From assembly GCF_024362765.1 (NCBI RefSeq), contig NZ_CP093302.1, forward strand, positions 430,001-494,000: a DNA stretch of 64,000 nt, given 5' to 3'. Positions 17,421-24,382 of the stretch are shown here, in pieces. The translations under genes and the position numbers were made by a program. The DNA is from Alkalihalobacillus sp. LMS6. Lineage in GTDB: Bacteria > Bacillota > Bacilli > Bacillales > Bacillaceae_D. Under the pieces are notes generated by a model. That model searched no databases, was not told where the DNA came from, and saw nothing but the letters and a program-made list of their open reading frames with translations. The first letter of the stretch is position 1, and the number at the start of each line of letters is the position of its first letter.

Positions 17421-18548
17421 TTACTGCAAAGCATTTTCAGCATCTAACAAGCCACTTCCAAATCGGAATGAATCGCCAAGGTCTGTTGCTGTATCGTTTA
17501 AGTGTGCGCGAATTTGTTCATTTGTCCAGCCAGGGTTTTGCTGTTTGACAAGCGCCGCAGCACCTGCAACATGTGGCGTTGCCATTGATGTACCGCTCAA
17601 GCTATCATAACCTCCACCTGGGTACGTACTTTCTACCCCGACACCTGGTGCAACAATGTCAAGACCTTCGCCATATTGCGAAAAGCTTGCCAGATTGTCA
17701 GACTGATCCGTAGCACCTACCGCCATTGCATTTTCGTAGCGTGCAGGATATCCAAGAGAAGCGGTGCCAGAATTTCCTGAAGCAGCAACAACGAGTACAC
17801 CACTATCTGAGGCATCGTTAACAGCTTGTTCTAATGTTTGACTTGGGGAAGGGCTACCAAGGCTTAAGTTTGCTACATCCATGTCATTATCTGCCGCCCA
17901 CTCGAGTCCTTGCGCAATGGAACTAATGGAGCCTGAACCAGATGCACTTAATACTTTTACTGCAAAAAGATCAACATCAGGTGCAACGCCTAAGACGCCT
18001 TCGTTATTATCTAATGCAGCAATCGTTCCGGCCACATGCGTCCCGTGCCCATTTCCGTCATCGGAACCACTTTCTCCAGGCACAAAACTCACACCGCCCT
18101 GAACATTTAAATCAGGATGTGGATCAATTCCAGTGTCCAAAACAGCGACATTTACGCCACTGCCAGTAACACCGGCGGCTTGAGCGGCTGGTGCGCCGAT
18201 TCGATCAATACCCCAAGGAATGCTTTGCGCCATTGTCGTTACTTCTTGATCTTCTTCAATATAAGAAATGCCATTCTCTGATTCTAATTCATTAAATTCT
18301 TCCTTAGTCATTTCAACGGCAAGAACAGGTATATCTTTAAATTCATAGGTTACATCAATTTCATCGGTAGATTGAATTCCTACTTCATTTTCTAAATCTG
18401 TTTTGAATTGTTCGACTTCTTCAGCTGCTTCAAAGCCGATTAGATAGGACTTCTTGTCCTCAGCTGCTTCTGAAATAGATGGTGTTCCTACCAGAGCAAT
18501 CATAGCGATCGTTGTCCCTGCGATAATAAGATGTGGTCTTTTTTTCAA
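17421..18548 (-). CDS. extracellular alkaline subtilisin precursor (S8)
   Basis: A 375-residue preproenzyme. The signal peptide ends near ISEAA (about residue 29). An inhibitor_I9 propeptide (about 30-106) follows. The mature enzyme should start at Ala107 (AQSIPWGIDRI), giving 269 residues, the same length as Savinase-type high-alkaline subtilisins. The triad is Asp138 (VAVLDTG), His168 (GNGHGTHVAG) and Ser321 (GTSMATPHVAG). The mature part is acidic compared with Savinase, with many added Asp and Glu. A strong AGGAGGCG site precedes the ATG. It is monocistronic. Confidence 0.94.
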   Translation of the reverse strand: MKKRPHLIIAGTTIAMIALVGTPSISEAAEDKKSYLIGFEAAEEVEQFKTDLENEVGIQSTDEIDVTYEFKDIPVLAVEMTKEEFNELESENGISYIEEDQEVTTMAQSIPWGIDRIGAPAAQAAGVTGSGVNVAVLDTGIDPHPDLNVQGGVSFVPGESGSDDGNGHGTHVAGTIAALDNNEGVLGVAPDVDLFAVKVLSASGSGSISSIAQGLEWAADNDMDVANLSLGSPSPSQTLEQAVNDASDSGVLVVAASGNSGTASLGYPARYENAMAVGATDQSDNLASFSQYGEGLDIVAPGVGVESTYPGGGYDSLSGTSMATPHVAGAAALVKQQNPGWTNEQIRAHLNDTATDLGDSFRFGSGLLDAENALQ

Positions 18549-18983
18549 TGGTAACGCCTCCTAGTTCAAAATGGGTGTTCGCTAGCTTGTTCATTACGAT
18601 AGCACGCATAAAGGCGCATTTTTATTGGGAAACATGGGAGTGATTTTCAGAATTAATAACTAAAATAACCAATAAAAATAAGCGAATTGAACCAATTATG
18701 CTGATAAAACAACGGAAGTTAGATTGGGAAAATGAATAAAGGTGGCGCCCTGAAAATTTCAGACGAATATCGACAAAAATACCTTCATCTCAGATATGTA
18801 GATGTCATTTCTTTTATAAGGAAATATTGGAAAAATGTTAAGGAGGAATAACCGATTGTGTCATGTAATTGAAAGGGGAGCCATTCATTTTGTAACGTTT
18901 GTAAAGAATGTCATCTGTGCTTAACCATTTAATCGATTGTGATATGATGGATGAAACGACAATCAAAAAGTGGAGGCGTTCTT
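18549..18983. other. gene-poor intergenic stretch between divergent subtilisin and csaA
   Basis: This 435-base AT-rich region holds the divergent promoters. A TATGAT -10 (18943-18948) with TTAACC 16 bases upstream is a possible csaA promoter. One 22-codon frame with a good ribosome site (18856-18924) is listed separately. No repeats or RNA structure stood out beyond a five-base CATCT/AGATG hairpin near 18790. Confidence 0.5.
18856..18924 (+). CDS. possible 22-residue peptide
   Basis: A TTG start lies about ten bases behind AAGGAGG. The peptide would read MCHVIERGAIHFVTFVKNVI and two more residues, with a hydrophobic C-terminal half. It could be a small regulatory or membrane peptide, but such a short frame can arise by chance and the TTG start weakens it. 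Confidence 0.2.
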   Translation: MCHVIERGAIHFVTFVKNVICA

Positions 18984-19313
18984 ATGGCTACAATTGATAC
19001 TTTTAACAAACTTGATATTCGTGTAGGAACCATCGTTGAAGCTGAGTTATTTACCGAAGCACAAAAACCTGCAATGAAACTGCAAGTGGATTTAGGGGAA
19101 TTAGGTATAAAAGCGTCTTCAGCTCAAATCACAAAACGTTATCAGCCTGAAGAATTAGTGGGAAAACAAGTCTTAGCCGTTGTTAACTTTCCTGCAATGA
19201 AAATTGCTGGCTATACGTCGGAGATTCTCGTGCTCGGAGCTGTGCCGGGAGAAGACGATGTAGTCTTGATTCAACCTGAGACGAATGTTGCAAATGGAAC
19301 GAGAGTCGGCTAA
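18984..19313 (+). CDS. csaA: CsaA, tRNA-binding-domain chaperone
   Basis: A 109-residue single tRNA-binding (EMAP-like OB-fold) protein. The start at ATG 18984 follows TGGAGGCG; an in-frame upstream ATG at 18951 has no ribosome site. It shows the family pattern [38 protein letters not shown] and EILVLGA. In B. subtilis CsaA is an export-related chaperone, which would suit a heavy protease secretor. Confidence 0.92.
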   Translation: MATIDTFNKLDIRVGTIVEAELFTEAQKPAMKLQVDLGELGIKASSAQITKRYQPEELVGKQVLAVVNFPAMKIAGYTSEILVLGAVPGEDDVVLIQPETNVANGTRVG

Positions 19314-19322
19314 TAGATGAAT

Positions 19323-19436
19323 TGGGGATAACTCAATTTAATGTGGTGAGATTATCCACATAAAGCGGATACATCCACATTTTTATGTGTATAACTTGTA
19401 ACTTATCCACTTTTTGTGCTTGGATCATGTGTACAA
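19323..19436. promoter_or_regulatory. cluster of DnaA-box-like 9-mers
   Basis: One perfect TTATCCACA box (19352-19360, plus) and one perfect TTATACACA box (19386-19394, minus) are joined by one-mismatch boxes at 19323-19331 (TTATCCCCA, minus), 19403-19411 (TTATCCACT, plus) and 19428-19436 (TTGTACACA, minus), plus a two-mismatch ACATCCACA at 19371-19379. Six boxes in 114 bases is a dense cluster, like the DnaA-box clusters of B. subtilis that tune replication initiation or gene expression. Confidence 0.65.
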
Positions 19437-19537
19437 ATTGTTTTTGAAGAAAGAAAACTTTTTAAGTGATTTTAAGTGATTAAAAAAAACGCTTAGAAAA
19501 ACTTACATTATTACTTTTATTCACTTATAATAGAGGA

Positions 19538-19640
19538 TGGGAATTGTCCCTATTGCTCAAGCCTAAAAAGAGTAGCACCACTAATGCTGCTCTTTGGGTG
19601 ATTGAGCGAACCTCATTTGCGACGCTACGTCTTTTTTTTA
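19538..19640 (+). ncRNA. candidate small structured RNA or leader, about 100 nt
   Basis: A TATAAT box (19526-19531) with a CTTACA -35 candidate 18 bases upstream is followed by a foldable segment. GAGG pairs with CCTC (closing), GGGA pairs with TCCC, and a long hairpin has GCTCAA/TTGAGC and AAAGAGTAGCA/TGCTGCTCTTT. It ends at a short GACG-CTA-CGTC hairpin and eight T. It could be a free small RNA or a leader of the acetyltransferase gene 60 bases downstream. No Rfam family was recognised. Confidence 0.45.
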
Positions 19641-19699
19641 TATACTAGTAATAACATCGTTCGAGCATTCGAATGAAATACTTACATTGACTGAGGGTT

Positions 19700-20218
19700 A
19701 TGGCGAGCATGTTAACAACACTTAAAGATGAACAGTTTGATGAGCTTTATCAGCTATTTGAGGAAAGTTTTCCACAAGACGAATTTCGCTCGTATACTGT
19801 CCAAAAAGGATTATTGGACAGAGAAAATTACAACGTATACATTTACGAGCAGAATCAAGACATTGCTGCTTTTTTTGCTGTGTGGGAAACAGAAGACTTT
19901 GTTTTCCTGGAACACTTTGCTGTTAGAGAAGCCTATCGTAACGGAGGCTTAGGGGGGAAGCTTTTAAAGCATATGCTTGAAGAAGTAAACAAGCCAGTAA
20001 TCATTGAAGTAGAGCCACCAGATGACGAATTAAAGCAACGTCGTGTTGCCTTCTACGAACGCAACGGCTTTCACTTCAGTTCGTACGGCTACATTCAACC
20101 TGCGCTAGGAGAAGATAGACAGCCGATGCCATTAAACGTAATGGCTTATCCACAACCGTTAAACGATGAGCGGTTTTATGTATTCAAAGACTGGATTTTT
20201 GCTGAATTATACAATTAA
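19700..20218 (+). CDS. GNAT acetyltransferase
   Basis: A 172-residue Gcn5-related N-acetyltransferase with the acetyl-CoA loop VREAYRNGGLGGKLLKHML and a later RRVAFYERNGFHF segment. The start at 19700 has GAGGG very close; ATG 19709 is the alternative. Substrate unknown. It lies 60 bases behind the candidate RNA and is followed by a terminator. Confidence 0.8.
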   Translation: MASMLTTLKDEQFDELYQLFEESFPQDEFRSYTVQKGLLDRENYNVYIYEQNQDIAAFFAVWETEDFVFLEHFAVREAYRNGGLGGKLLKHMLEEVNKPVIIEVEPPDDELKQRRVAFYERNGFHFSSYGYIQPALGEDRQPMPLNVMAYPQPLNDERFYVFKDWIFAELYN

Positions 20219-20230
20219 CGTTTAATGACG

Positions 20231-20264
20231 ATGCCACGCTTCTCTATAGAGCGTGGTTTTTTAT
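20231..20264 (+). terminator. terminator of the acetyltransferase gene
   Basis: CCACGCT pairs with AGCGTGG, followed by six T. Confidence 0.85.
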
Positions 20265-20271
20265 ATGGGAT

Positions 20272-20421
20272 TTACTTGTTTTTTAGCGTTAAAATTTTTG
20301 TCTCTTCAATAAGTTTTGATTGAATATAGAGCTGTTGTTTTGCTATGGCTTTGAAATCTTTGCGTTTTAAATCAGTTTCATACTTAGATAGCTCACTCAC
20401 TTGTTTACTTAATTTATCCAT
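20272..20421 (-). CDS. small coiled-coil hypothetical protein, 49 residues
   Basis: The ATG at 20421 lies behind a strong AAAGGAGAGG site; a longer in-frame start at 20457 would contain that site. The product is highly charged and helical (MDKLSKQVSELSKYETDLKR, then KQQLYIQSKLIEETK) with hydrophobic heptad positions, so a short coiled coil is likely. Family not recognised. Confidence 0.65.
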   Translation of the reverse strand: MDKLSKQVSELSKYETDLKRKDFKAIAKQQLYIQSKLIEETKILTLKNK

Positions 20422-20612
20422 CTGAACCTCTCCTTTAACTACGCCTGTAGTAGTCATCGATCATGAACAATTGAATTGTTGTTATTGTATCAACCCTATT
20501 AGTAGAGGGACAAGCGTAAACGGAACTTTACAAACTTTCTATTCACAATTTGTAGATTTTGCAGGATTCTTTCACCTCGTTGTCATAATGGAAACATTAT
20601 CCTCTAGTATAT

Positions 20613-20626
20613 AGAATATATGTTCG
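20613..20626. promoter_or_regulatory. LexA-like box upstream of the 20657 gene
   Basis: AGAATATATGTTCG matches 8 of the 10 half-site positions of the Gram-positive SOS box CGAAC-N4-GTTCG and keeps the RNRY core. A TATACT -10 candidate (20629-20634) begins three bases after it, so LexA would cover the promoter. Confidence 0.55.
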
Positions 20627-20656
20627 TATATACTACAAGCAATTGGAGGGTAAAAG

Positions 20657-21106
20657 ATGAAGGATGAAAAGGAAATAGATTTGTTCGATTTTTATCAAGA
20701 TCTAGATACAAACGACGACATTGTTTTTACCGTGCGGACATTGTTATTAACAAGCATGGCTAAAGCTATTCTTCATAAACAATTATGCGATTTAGAGCAA
20801 AACGAGAACCTTGCGCCTTCAACATCGACATATCTTAGAAGACTTCAACGTATGATGGCATTATTAAGCAATGATCTCTATTATATGAAGCGTTATTTAA
20901 AACAAGAGGGCGTGAAAGTGAGCGACACGCCGATTGAAGCGACGAGAAGCTATATGAACTGGTCATACTGGCATAAAGGAAGAGTAGCGCAAACAGGAGG
21001 AACCCCAACACAACTAAAGCAACAAATAAAAGCGCTTATTGCAGACTACTGGAAGCTGACGAAAGAGAGAGAACAAAATGGCGAAAGAAACGGGTTGTCC
21101 TTTTGA
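20657..21106 (+). CDS. hypothetical helical protein, possibly SOS-controlled
   Basis: A 149-residue soluble, mostly helical protein with a good GGAGGG site. It has an acidic N-terminus (KDEKEIDLFDFYQDLDTNDD), a leucine-rich middle and a basic, Trp/Tyr-rich segment (SYMNWSYWHKGRVAQTGG). No known domain is recognised. The LexA-like box in its promoter suggests induction by DNA damage. It overlaps the next small frame by 29 bases. Confidence 0.7.
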   Translation: MKDEKEIDLFDFYQDLDTNDDIVFTVRTLLLTSMAKAILHKQLCDLEQNENLAPSTSTYLRRLQRMMALLSNDLYYMKRYLKQEGVKVSDTPIEATRSYMNWSYWHKGRVAQTGGTPTQLKQQIKALIADYWKLTKEREQNGERNGLSF

Positions 21107-21194
21107 AGAGGCCTTAAGTATTCCTTTAGAAGAGATCAATGAAGAGTTGTTATGGAATGAAGTGTTAAAAAAAGAGAATGTAAAGGAAGACTAG
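21078..21194 (+). CDS. small acidic protein, 38 residues
   Basis: A short frame overlaps the end of the preceding gene by 29 bases in another phase and continues 88 bases beyond it. The product (starting MAKETGCPFEEALSIPLEEI) is acidic with one Cys and a C-terminal amphipathic helix. Upstream GAGAGAGAAC is a weak ribosome site, so coupling to the upstream gene would be needed. Function unknown. Confidence 0.4.
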   Translation: MAKETGCPFEEALSIPLEEINEELLWNEVLKKENVKED

Positions 21195-21290
21195 TCTTAA
21201 CAAAAAAAGACAATAGCTTTTTAAACTTTGTCCGTGCTATAATGACAAACATCCTTTGTATAAATACAGAATGATTAAGGGAGAGGGAAC

Positions 21291-22430
21291 ATGAAGTTAA
21301 TTGTACGTTTATTACTCGGTATAGTACTTGGTATAATAATTGGACTTGTTGCAAATGAAGATATTGCACGTTTTATGGTGACAATTAGTGATGTAATTGG
21401 TAGCTTTATTTTCTTTATGGTGCCGCTTATTATCCTCTTTTTTATTGCCGCTGGAATTGCAAATCTCGGAAAAGGAGGAGGGAAGTTACTCGGGGCGACT
21501 ATTAGTATTGCGTATGTATCAACGATTTTAGCAGGGATGTTCGCCGTTACAGTAGCGATGATTATCTTTCCTATGATTGGTCTTTCTGGGACTGAAGCAA
21601 CCGCACCTGAAGGGTTAGATGCTTTGATTGATTTTGAACTTGAACCAATCTTTGGTGTATTGACCGCGCTAGTCTTAGCCTTCGTCCTAGGAATTGGAAT
21701 TGCGGCGACAGAATCGATAACGTTTAAACGTGTTGTTGATGAAGGACAGAAAATTGTAGAACTTGTGATTCGTAAGGTTATTCTTCCTTTATTGCCTTTT
21801 TATATTGCGGGTGTATTGGCAGAAATGGCCTATGAAGGAGCCGTATTCGAAACGTTAAGTGTCTTTGCTATTGTGCTTATCTTAGCCATTAGCATGCACC
21901 TAATCTGGCTGATTGTGCAGTATACAATTGCAGGGGTTGTTAACGGAGAAAATCCGTTTCGCTTAATGAAAAATATGATCCCGGCTTATGTAACCGCGCT
22001 TGGAACAATGAGCAGTGCAGCAACGATTCCGGTAACCGTAAATGCGGTCAAGAAAAATCGTATTAAAGATTCAATCGCAAATTTTGTTGTGCCGCTTTGT
22101 GCCAATATTCACCTGTCAGGAAGCACCATTACGATTCTAACAGCAGCAACGGCAGTTATGTATATGATGCCAGGACTTGAATTTCCTGGTTTTATCGGAA
22201 TGATTCCAGTTATATTAACGCTCGGCATCATTATGATTGCTGCACCAGGTGTTCCAGGAGGAGCCGTAATGGCAGCAGTTGGAATTCTTTCGTCCATGCT
22301 CGGATTCAATGAAGCTGCGATTGCGCTTATGATTGCGATTTACCTTGCTCAAGACAGCTTCGGAACAGCCACAAATGTTACAGGGGATGGAGCGATTGCT
22401 CTCATTGTAAATGGGGGTAAAAAGGAGTAA
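21291..22430 (+). CDS. dicarboxylate/amino acid:cation symporter (DAACS/SDF family)
   Basis: A 379-residue symporter with about eight membrane helices and re-entrant loops. The family's serine-rich motif appears as GTMSSAATIPVT near residue 240 and the PLCANIHLSGSTI loop (VPLG.T.N..G counterpart) near residue 265, with a C-terminal QDSFGTATNVTGDGAIA segment matching the NM.GDG site. It is shorter than typical GltP/DctA (about 420), mostly at the N-terminus. The substrate is probably an acidic amino acid or C4-dicarboxylate with Na+ or H+. Confidence 0.82.
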   Translation: MKLIVRLLLGIVLGIIIGLVANEDIARFMVTISDVIGSFIFFMVPLIILFFIAAGIANLGKGGGKLLGATISIAYVSTILAGMFAVTVAMIIFPMIGLSGTEATAPEGLDALIDFELEPIFGVLTALVLAFVLGIGIAATESITFKRVVDEGQKIVELVIRKVILPLLPFYIAGVLAEMAYEGAVFETLSVFAIVLILAISMHLIWLIVQYTIAGVVNGENPFRLMKNMIPAYVTALGTMSSAATIPVTVNAVKKNRIKDSIANFVVPLCANIHLSGSTITILTAATAVMYMMPGLEFPGFIGMIPVILTLGIIMIAAPGVPGGAVMAAVGILSSMLGFNEAAIALMIAIYLAQDSFGTATNVTGDGAIALIVNGGKKE

Positions 22431-22455
22431 GGGCTATAGAACCGTTTAAACAAAT

Positions 22456-22491
22456 GGAACCAAGTAGGGAACCCCCCCTCTTGGTTTTTTT
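22456..22491 (+). terminator. terminator of the symporter gene
   Basis: AACCAAG pairs with CTTGGTT followed by a T run; the loop contains seven C in a row. Confidence 0.8.
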
Positions 22492-22504
22492 ATTTGCGCT
22501 ATAC

Positions 22505-22518
22505 AGAATGTATGTTCT
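22505..22518. promoter_or_regulatory. weak LexA-like box upstream of the SnoaL-like gene
   Basis: AGAATGTATGTTCT matches 7 of 10 half-site positions of CGAAC-N4-GTTCG and keeps the RNRY core. A TAGAAT -10 candidate follows at 22524. This is weaker than the sites at 20613 and 51259. Confidence 0.3.
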
Positions 22519-22551
22519 TATGATAGAATATTCATAAAAACAGGTGATAAA

Positions 22552-22920
22552 ATGCACTATGAAGATGGTTTAAAGATGTATATAGAAGCGACAAATACCC
22601 ATTGCTTCAAAGAAGTACGGAAACGATTGCATCCAAATGCTGTTTTCTATTTTTCAGACAAAAGTTGTTTTTCAATGGAAGCGATTGAGTCTTATTTCGA
22701 AACAGCATGGGAGCAAATTAAAGACGAAATATATGAGGCAAAAGATATTCAGTGGCAATTCGTGACGGAAGAGGTTGCGGCTTGTACGTATATTTTTTCA
22801 TGTGAAGGTTATCGCGATGATTCGTTTATCTCAGGAAAGGGTCGAGCTACAAATCTGTTTGTTCAACATGAACATGAGTGGAAACTCATTCACGAACATC
22901 TTAGCCCAACGACATTGTAG
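22552..22920 (+). CDS. SnoaL/NTF2-like protein
   Basis: A 122-residue protein with the NTF2-like layout: an N-terminal helix (MHYEDGLKMYIEATNTHCF), LHPNAVFYFSDKSCFS, a helix with YFETAWEQIKDE, then strands ending ATNLFVQHEHEWKLIHEHLSP, typical of the DUF4440/SnoaL-like group. Such proteins are often small-molecule isomerases or binding proteins. It is 12 bases ahead of a VOC gene. Substrate unknown. Confidence 0.7.
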   Translation: MHYEDGLKMYIEATNTHCFKEVRKRLHPNAVFYFSDKSCFSMEAIESYFETAWEQIKDEIYEAKDIQWQFVTEEVAACTYIFSCEGYRDDSFISGKGRATNLFVQHEHEWKLIHEHLSPTTL

Positions 22921-22932
22921 AGGAGTCGTACT

Positions 22933-23355
22933 ATGACAGTAGGATTATTGCATCACATTGAACTGTACGTATCAGATTTAAAGAAAAGTACCGAGTTTTG
23001 GGGATGGTTATTAGAATCGCTAGGCTATGAGAAGTATCAAGAATGGGACGAGGGGAAGAGCTGGAAGCTTGGTGATACCTATATGGTCTTTGTACAAACG
23101 GAAGAAAAGTATCTGGACCCTCCTTATCATCGAAAACGTGTTGGTTTAAATCACCTTGCGTTTCATGCGAAATCAACCGCTCATATTGATGAAATGACCG
23201 AGGCATTTAAGCATAAGCAGGTCCCCATTTTATATGAAGCTACGCATCCTTTTGCTGGAGGAGAGGGGTACTATGCAGTGTATGTGGAAGACCCCGACCG
23301 AATAAAAGTGGAGCTTGTGGCTCCAGAGAGTAGTGTGTGCAACCATGATAAGTAA
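22933..23355 (+). CDS. VOC-family (glyoxalase/bleomycin-resistance-like) protein
   Basis: A 140-residue vicinal-oxygen-chelate protein with two beta-alpha-beta3 halves. Candidate metal ligands are His in LLHHIELYVSDL, His in GLNHLAFHA and Glu in IKVELV. A GAGGAG site precedes it. The next gene overlaps its end by 11 bases. Whether it is an enzyme or a resistance protein cannot be told. Confidence 0.8.
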   Translation: MTVGLLHHIELYVSDLKKSTEFWGWLLESLGYEKYQEWDEGKSWKLGDTYMVFVQTEEKYLDPPYHRKRVGLNHLAFHAKSTAHIDEMTEAFKHKQVPILYEATHPFAGGEGYYAVYVEDPDRIKVELVAPESSVCNHDK

Positions 23356-24331
23356 TGAAGAGAAGGAAAAAAAAGTAGAGAAAGTGATGGCATATAGCGC
23401 CTATTTAGCGGCGGGAAGCTATCAGTTTAGCACAGATTTTCGAATCTTTTTTCACGAGTCGAAACAACATCACCCGATATGTCGAAACGTTGAGGGAACA
23501 ACCGAAGTATGGAACATTGCTGATGAACAGAAACAATTTGCTGGTAAGATCCTTTGGTTTAGTAGCAGTGGGGACATAAGGATTTTCTCAAATACTGAAG
23601 TGTTGACTCTTTGTGCAAACAAAGAAAACTATCTTAGAAAAATTGAAAATAATGAGCACTTCTCTTATGATTTTCAGCTGCCAAAGCAACTTTTTAAAGA
23701 CGATATCAACTTGATCATCAAAGAAGAAGCTATTCCGTTTGTACCAAATGACCAGCAAGATGATGCATTTATACTGAAGACACTCTTTCGAGACTACAAG
23801 AACTACTTTTGTTCAGTCATCGAATCTTCTCAATTTACGAAGCAGTCAATGTCTCAGCTATTGCAAACGAGTTCAAATACGGTACACCGCCATGATTTTG
23901 AAACAATTATTAACAACATTTATCCTTCGTTATTGGATGAAGCTTTTCCGTTTGTAAAGCTACACGGCGACTTATGGAGCGAGAACCTATTAGTAGAAAA
24001 AAACAAGGGTAAACGAGTGCTATGGTATATTGACTGGGATGAATCAGGGGAATACCTCTTCTTTTATGATTTCTACAGGTTTATTTGGAATGAACTGGAT
24101 GTGCATCAAAACCATTCTTATTATGATCAATATATGGACGGAGCGTATGATGACTGTTTGAAGGATCTATTCGGGCTGTTCAACCTTGTTTATAAGCCTG
24201 AGCTTAAACAATCCTACTTCTATTTATTCTTTCTAAATTTACTTCTAGATGAAACCGGAACCATGACGTACGAAGTAAAACAATTTGAGTTAAATGATTT
24301 TTTACGAAAAATAGGCGGGCAGGAAGCGTAA
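23345..24331 (+). CDS. aminoglycoside-phosphotransferase-like kinase
   Basis: A 328-residue APH/choline-kinase-fold protein. The catalytic loop VKLHGDLWSENLLV (Asp base, Asn for Mg) near residue 210 and the metal-binding WYIDWDESGEYLFFYD are clear. The N-lobe is diverged. The ATG at 23345 overlaps the VOC gene; an in-frame upstream start would lie further inside that gene. The substrate may be a small hydroxyl compound or antibiotic; resistance is not shown. Confidence 0.7.
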   Translation: MISNEEKEKKVEKVMAYSAYLAAGSYQFSTDFRIFFHESKQHHPICRNVEGTTEVWNIADEQKQFAGKILWFSSSGDIRIFSNTEVLTLCANKENYLRKIENNEHFSYDFQLPKQLFKDDINLIIKEEAIPFVPNDQQDDAFILKTLFRDYKNYFCSVIESSQFTKQSMSQLLQTSSNTVHRHDFETIINNIYPSLLDEAFPFVKLHGDLWSENLLVEKNKGKRVLWYIDWDESGEYLFFYDFYRFIWNELDVHQNHSYYDQYMDGAYDDCLKDLFGLFNLVYKPELKQSYFYLFFLNLLLDETGTMTYEVKQFELNDFLRKIGGQEA

Positions 24332-24363
24332 AAAAAGATCAGGCCGCATCGCCTGATCTTTTG
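24331..24363. terminator. bidirectional terminator between the kinase gene and cstA
   Basis: AAAAGATCAGGC pairs perfectly with GCCTGATCTTTT over a six-base loop, with A and T runs serving both convergent genes. Confidence 0.9.
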
Positions 24364-24382
24364 TAAAACGCTTTATTTGTGC

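Larger units (their letters stand above)
19314..19699. other. intergenic region with DnaA boxes and a candidate small RNA
   Basis: The 386-base gap between csaA and an acetyltransferase gene has two structured parts that are listed separately: a cluster of DnaA-box-like 9-mers (19323-19436) and a promoter-hairpin-T-run unit (19502-19640). Between them lies an AT-rich segment with a tandem TTTTAAGTGAT repeat (about 19460-19482). Confidence 0.6.
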
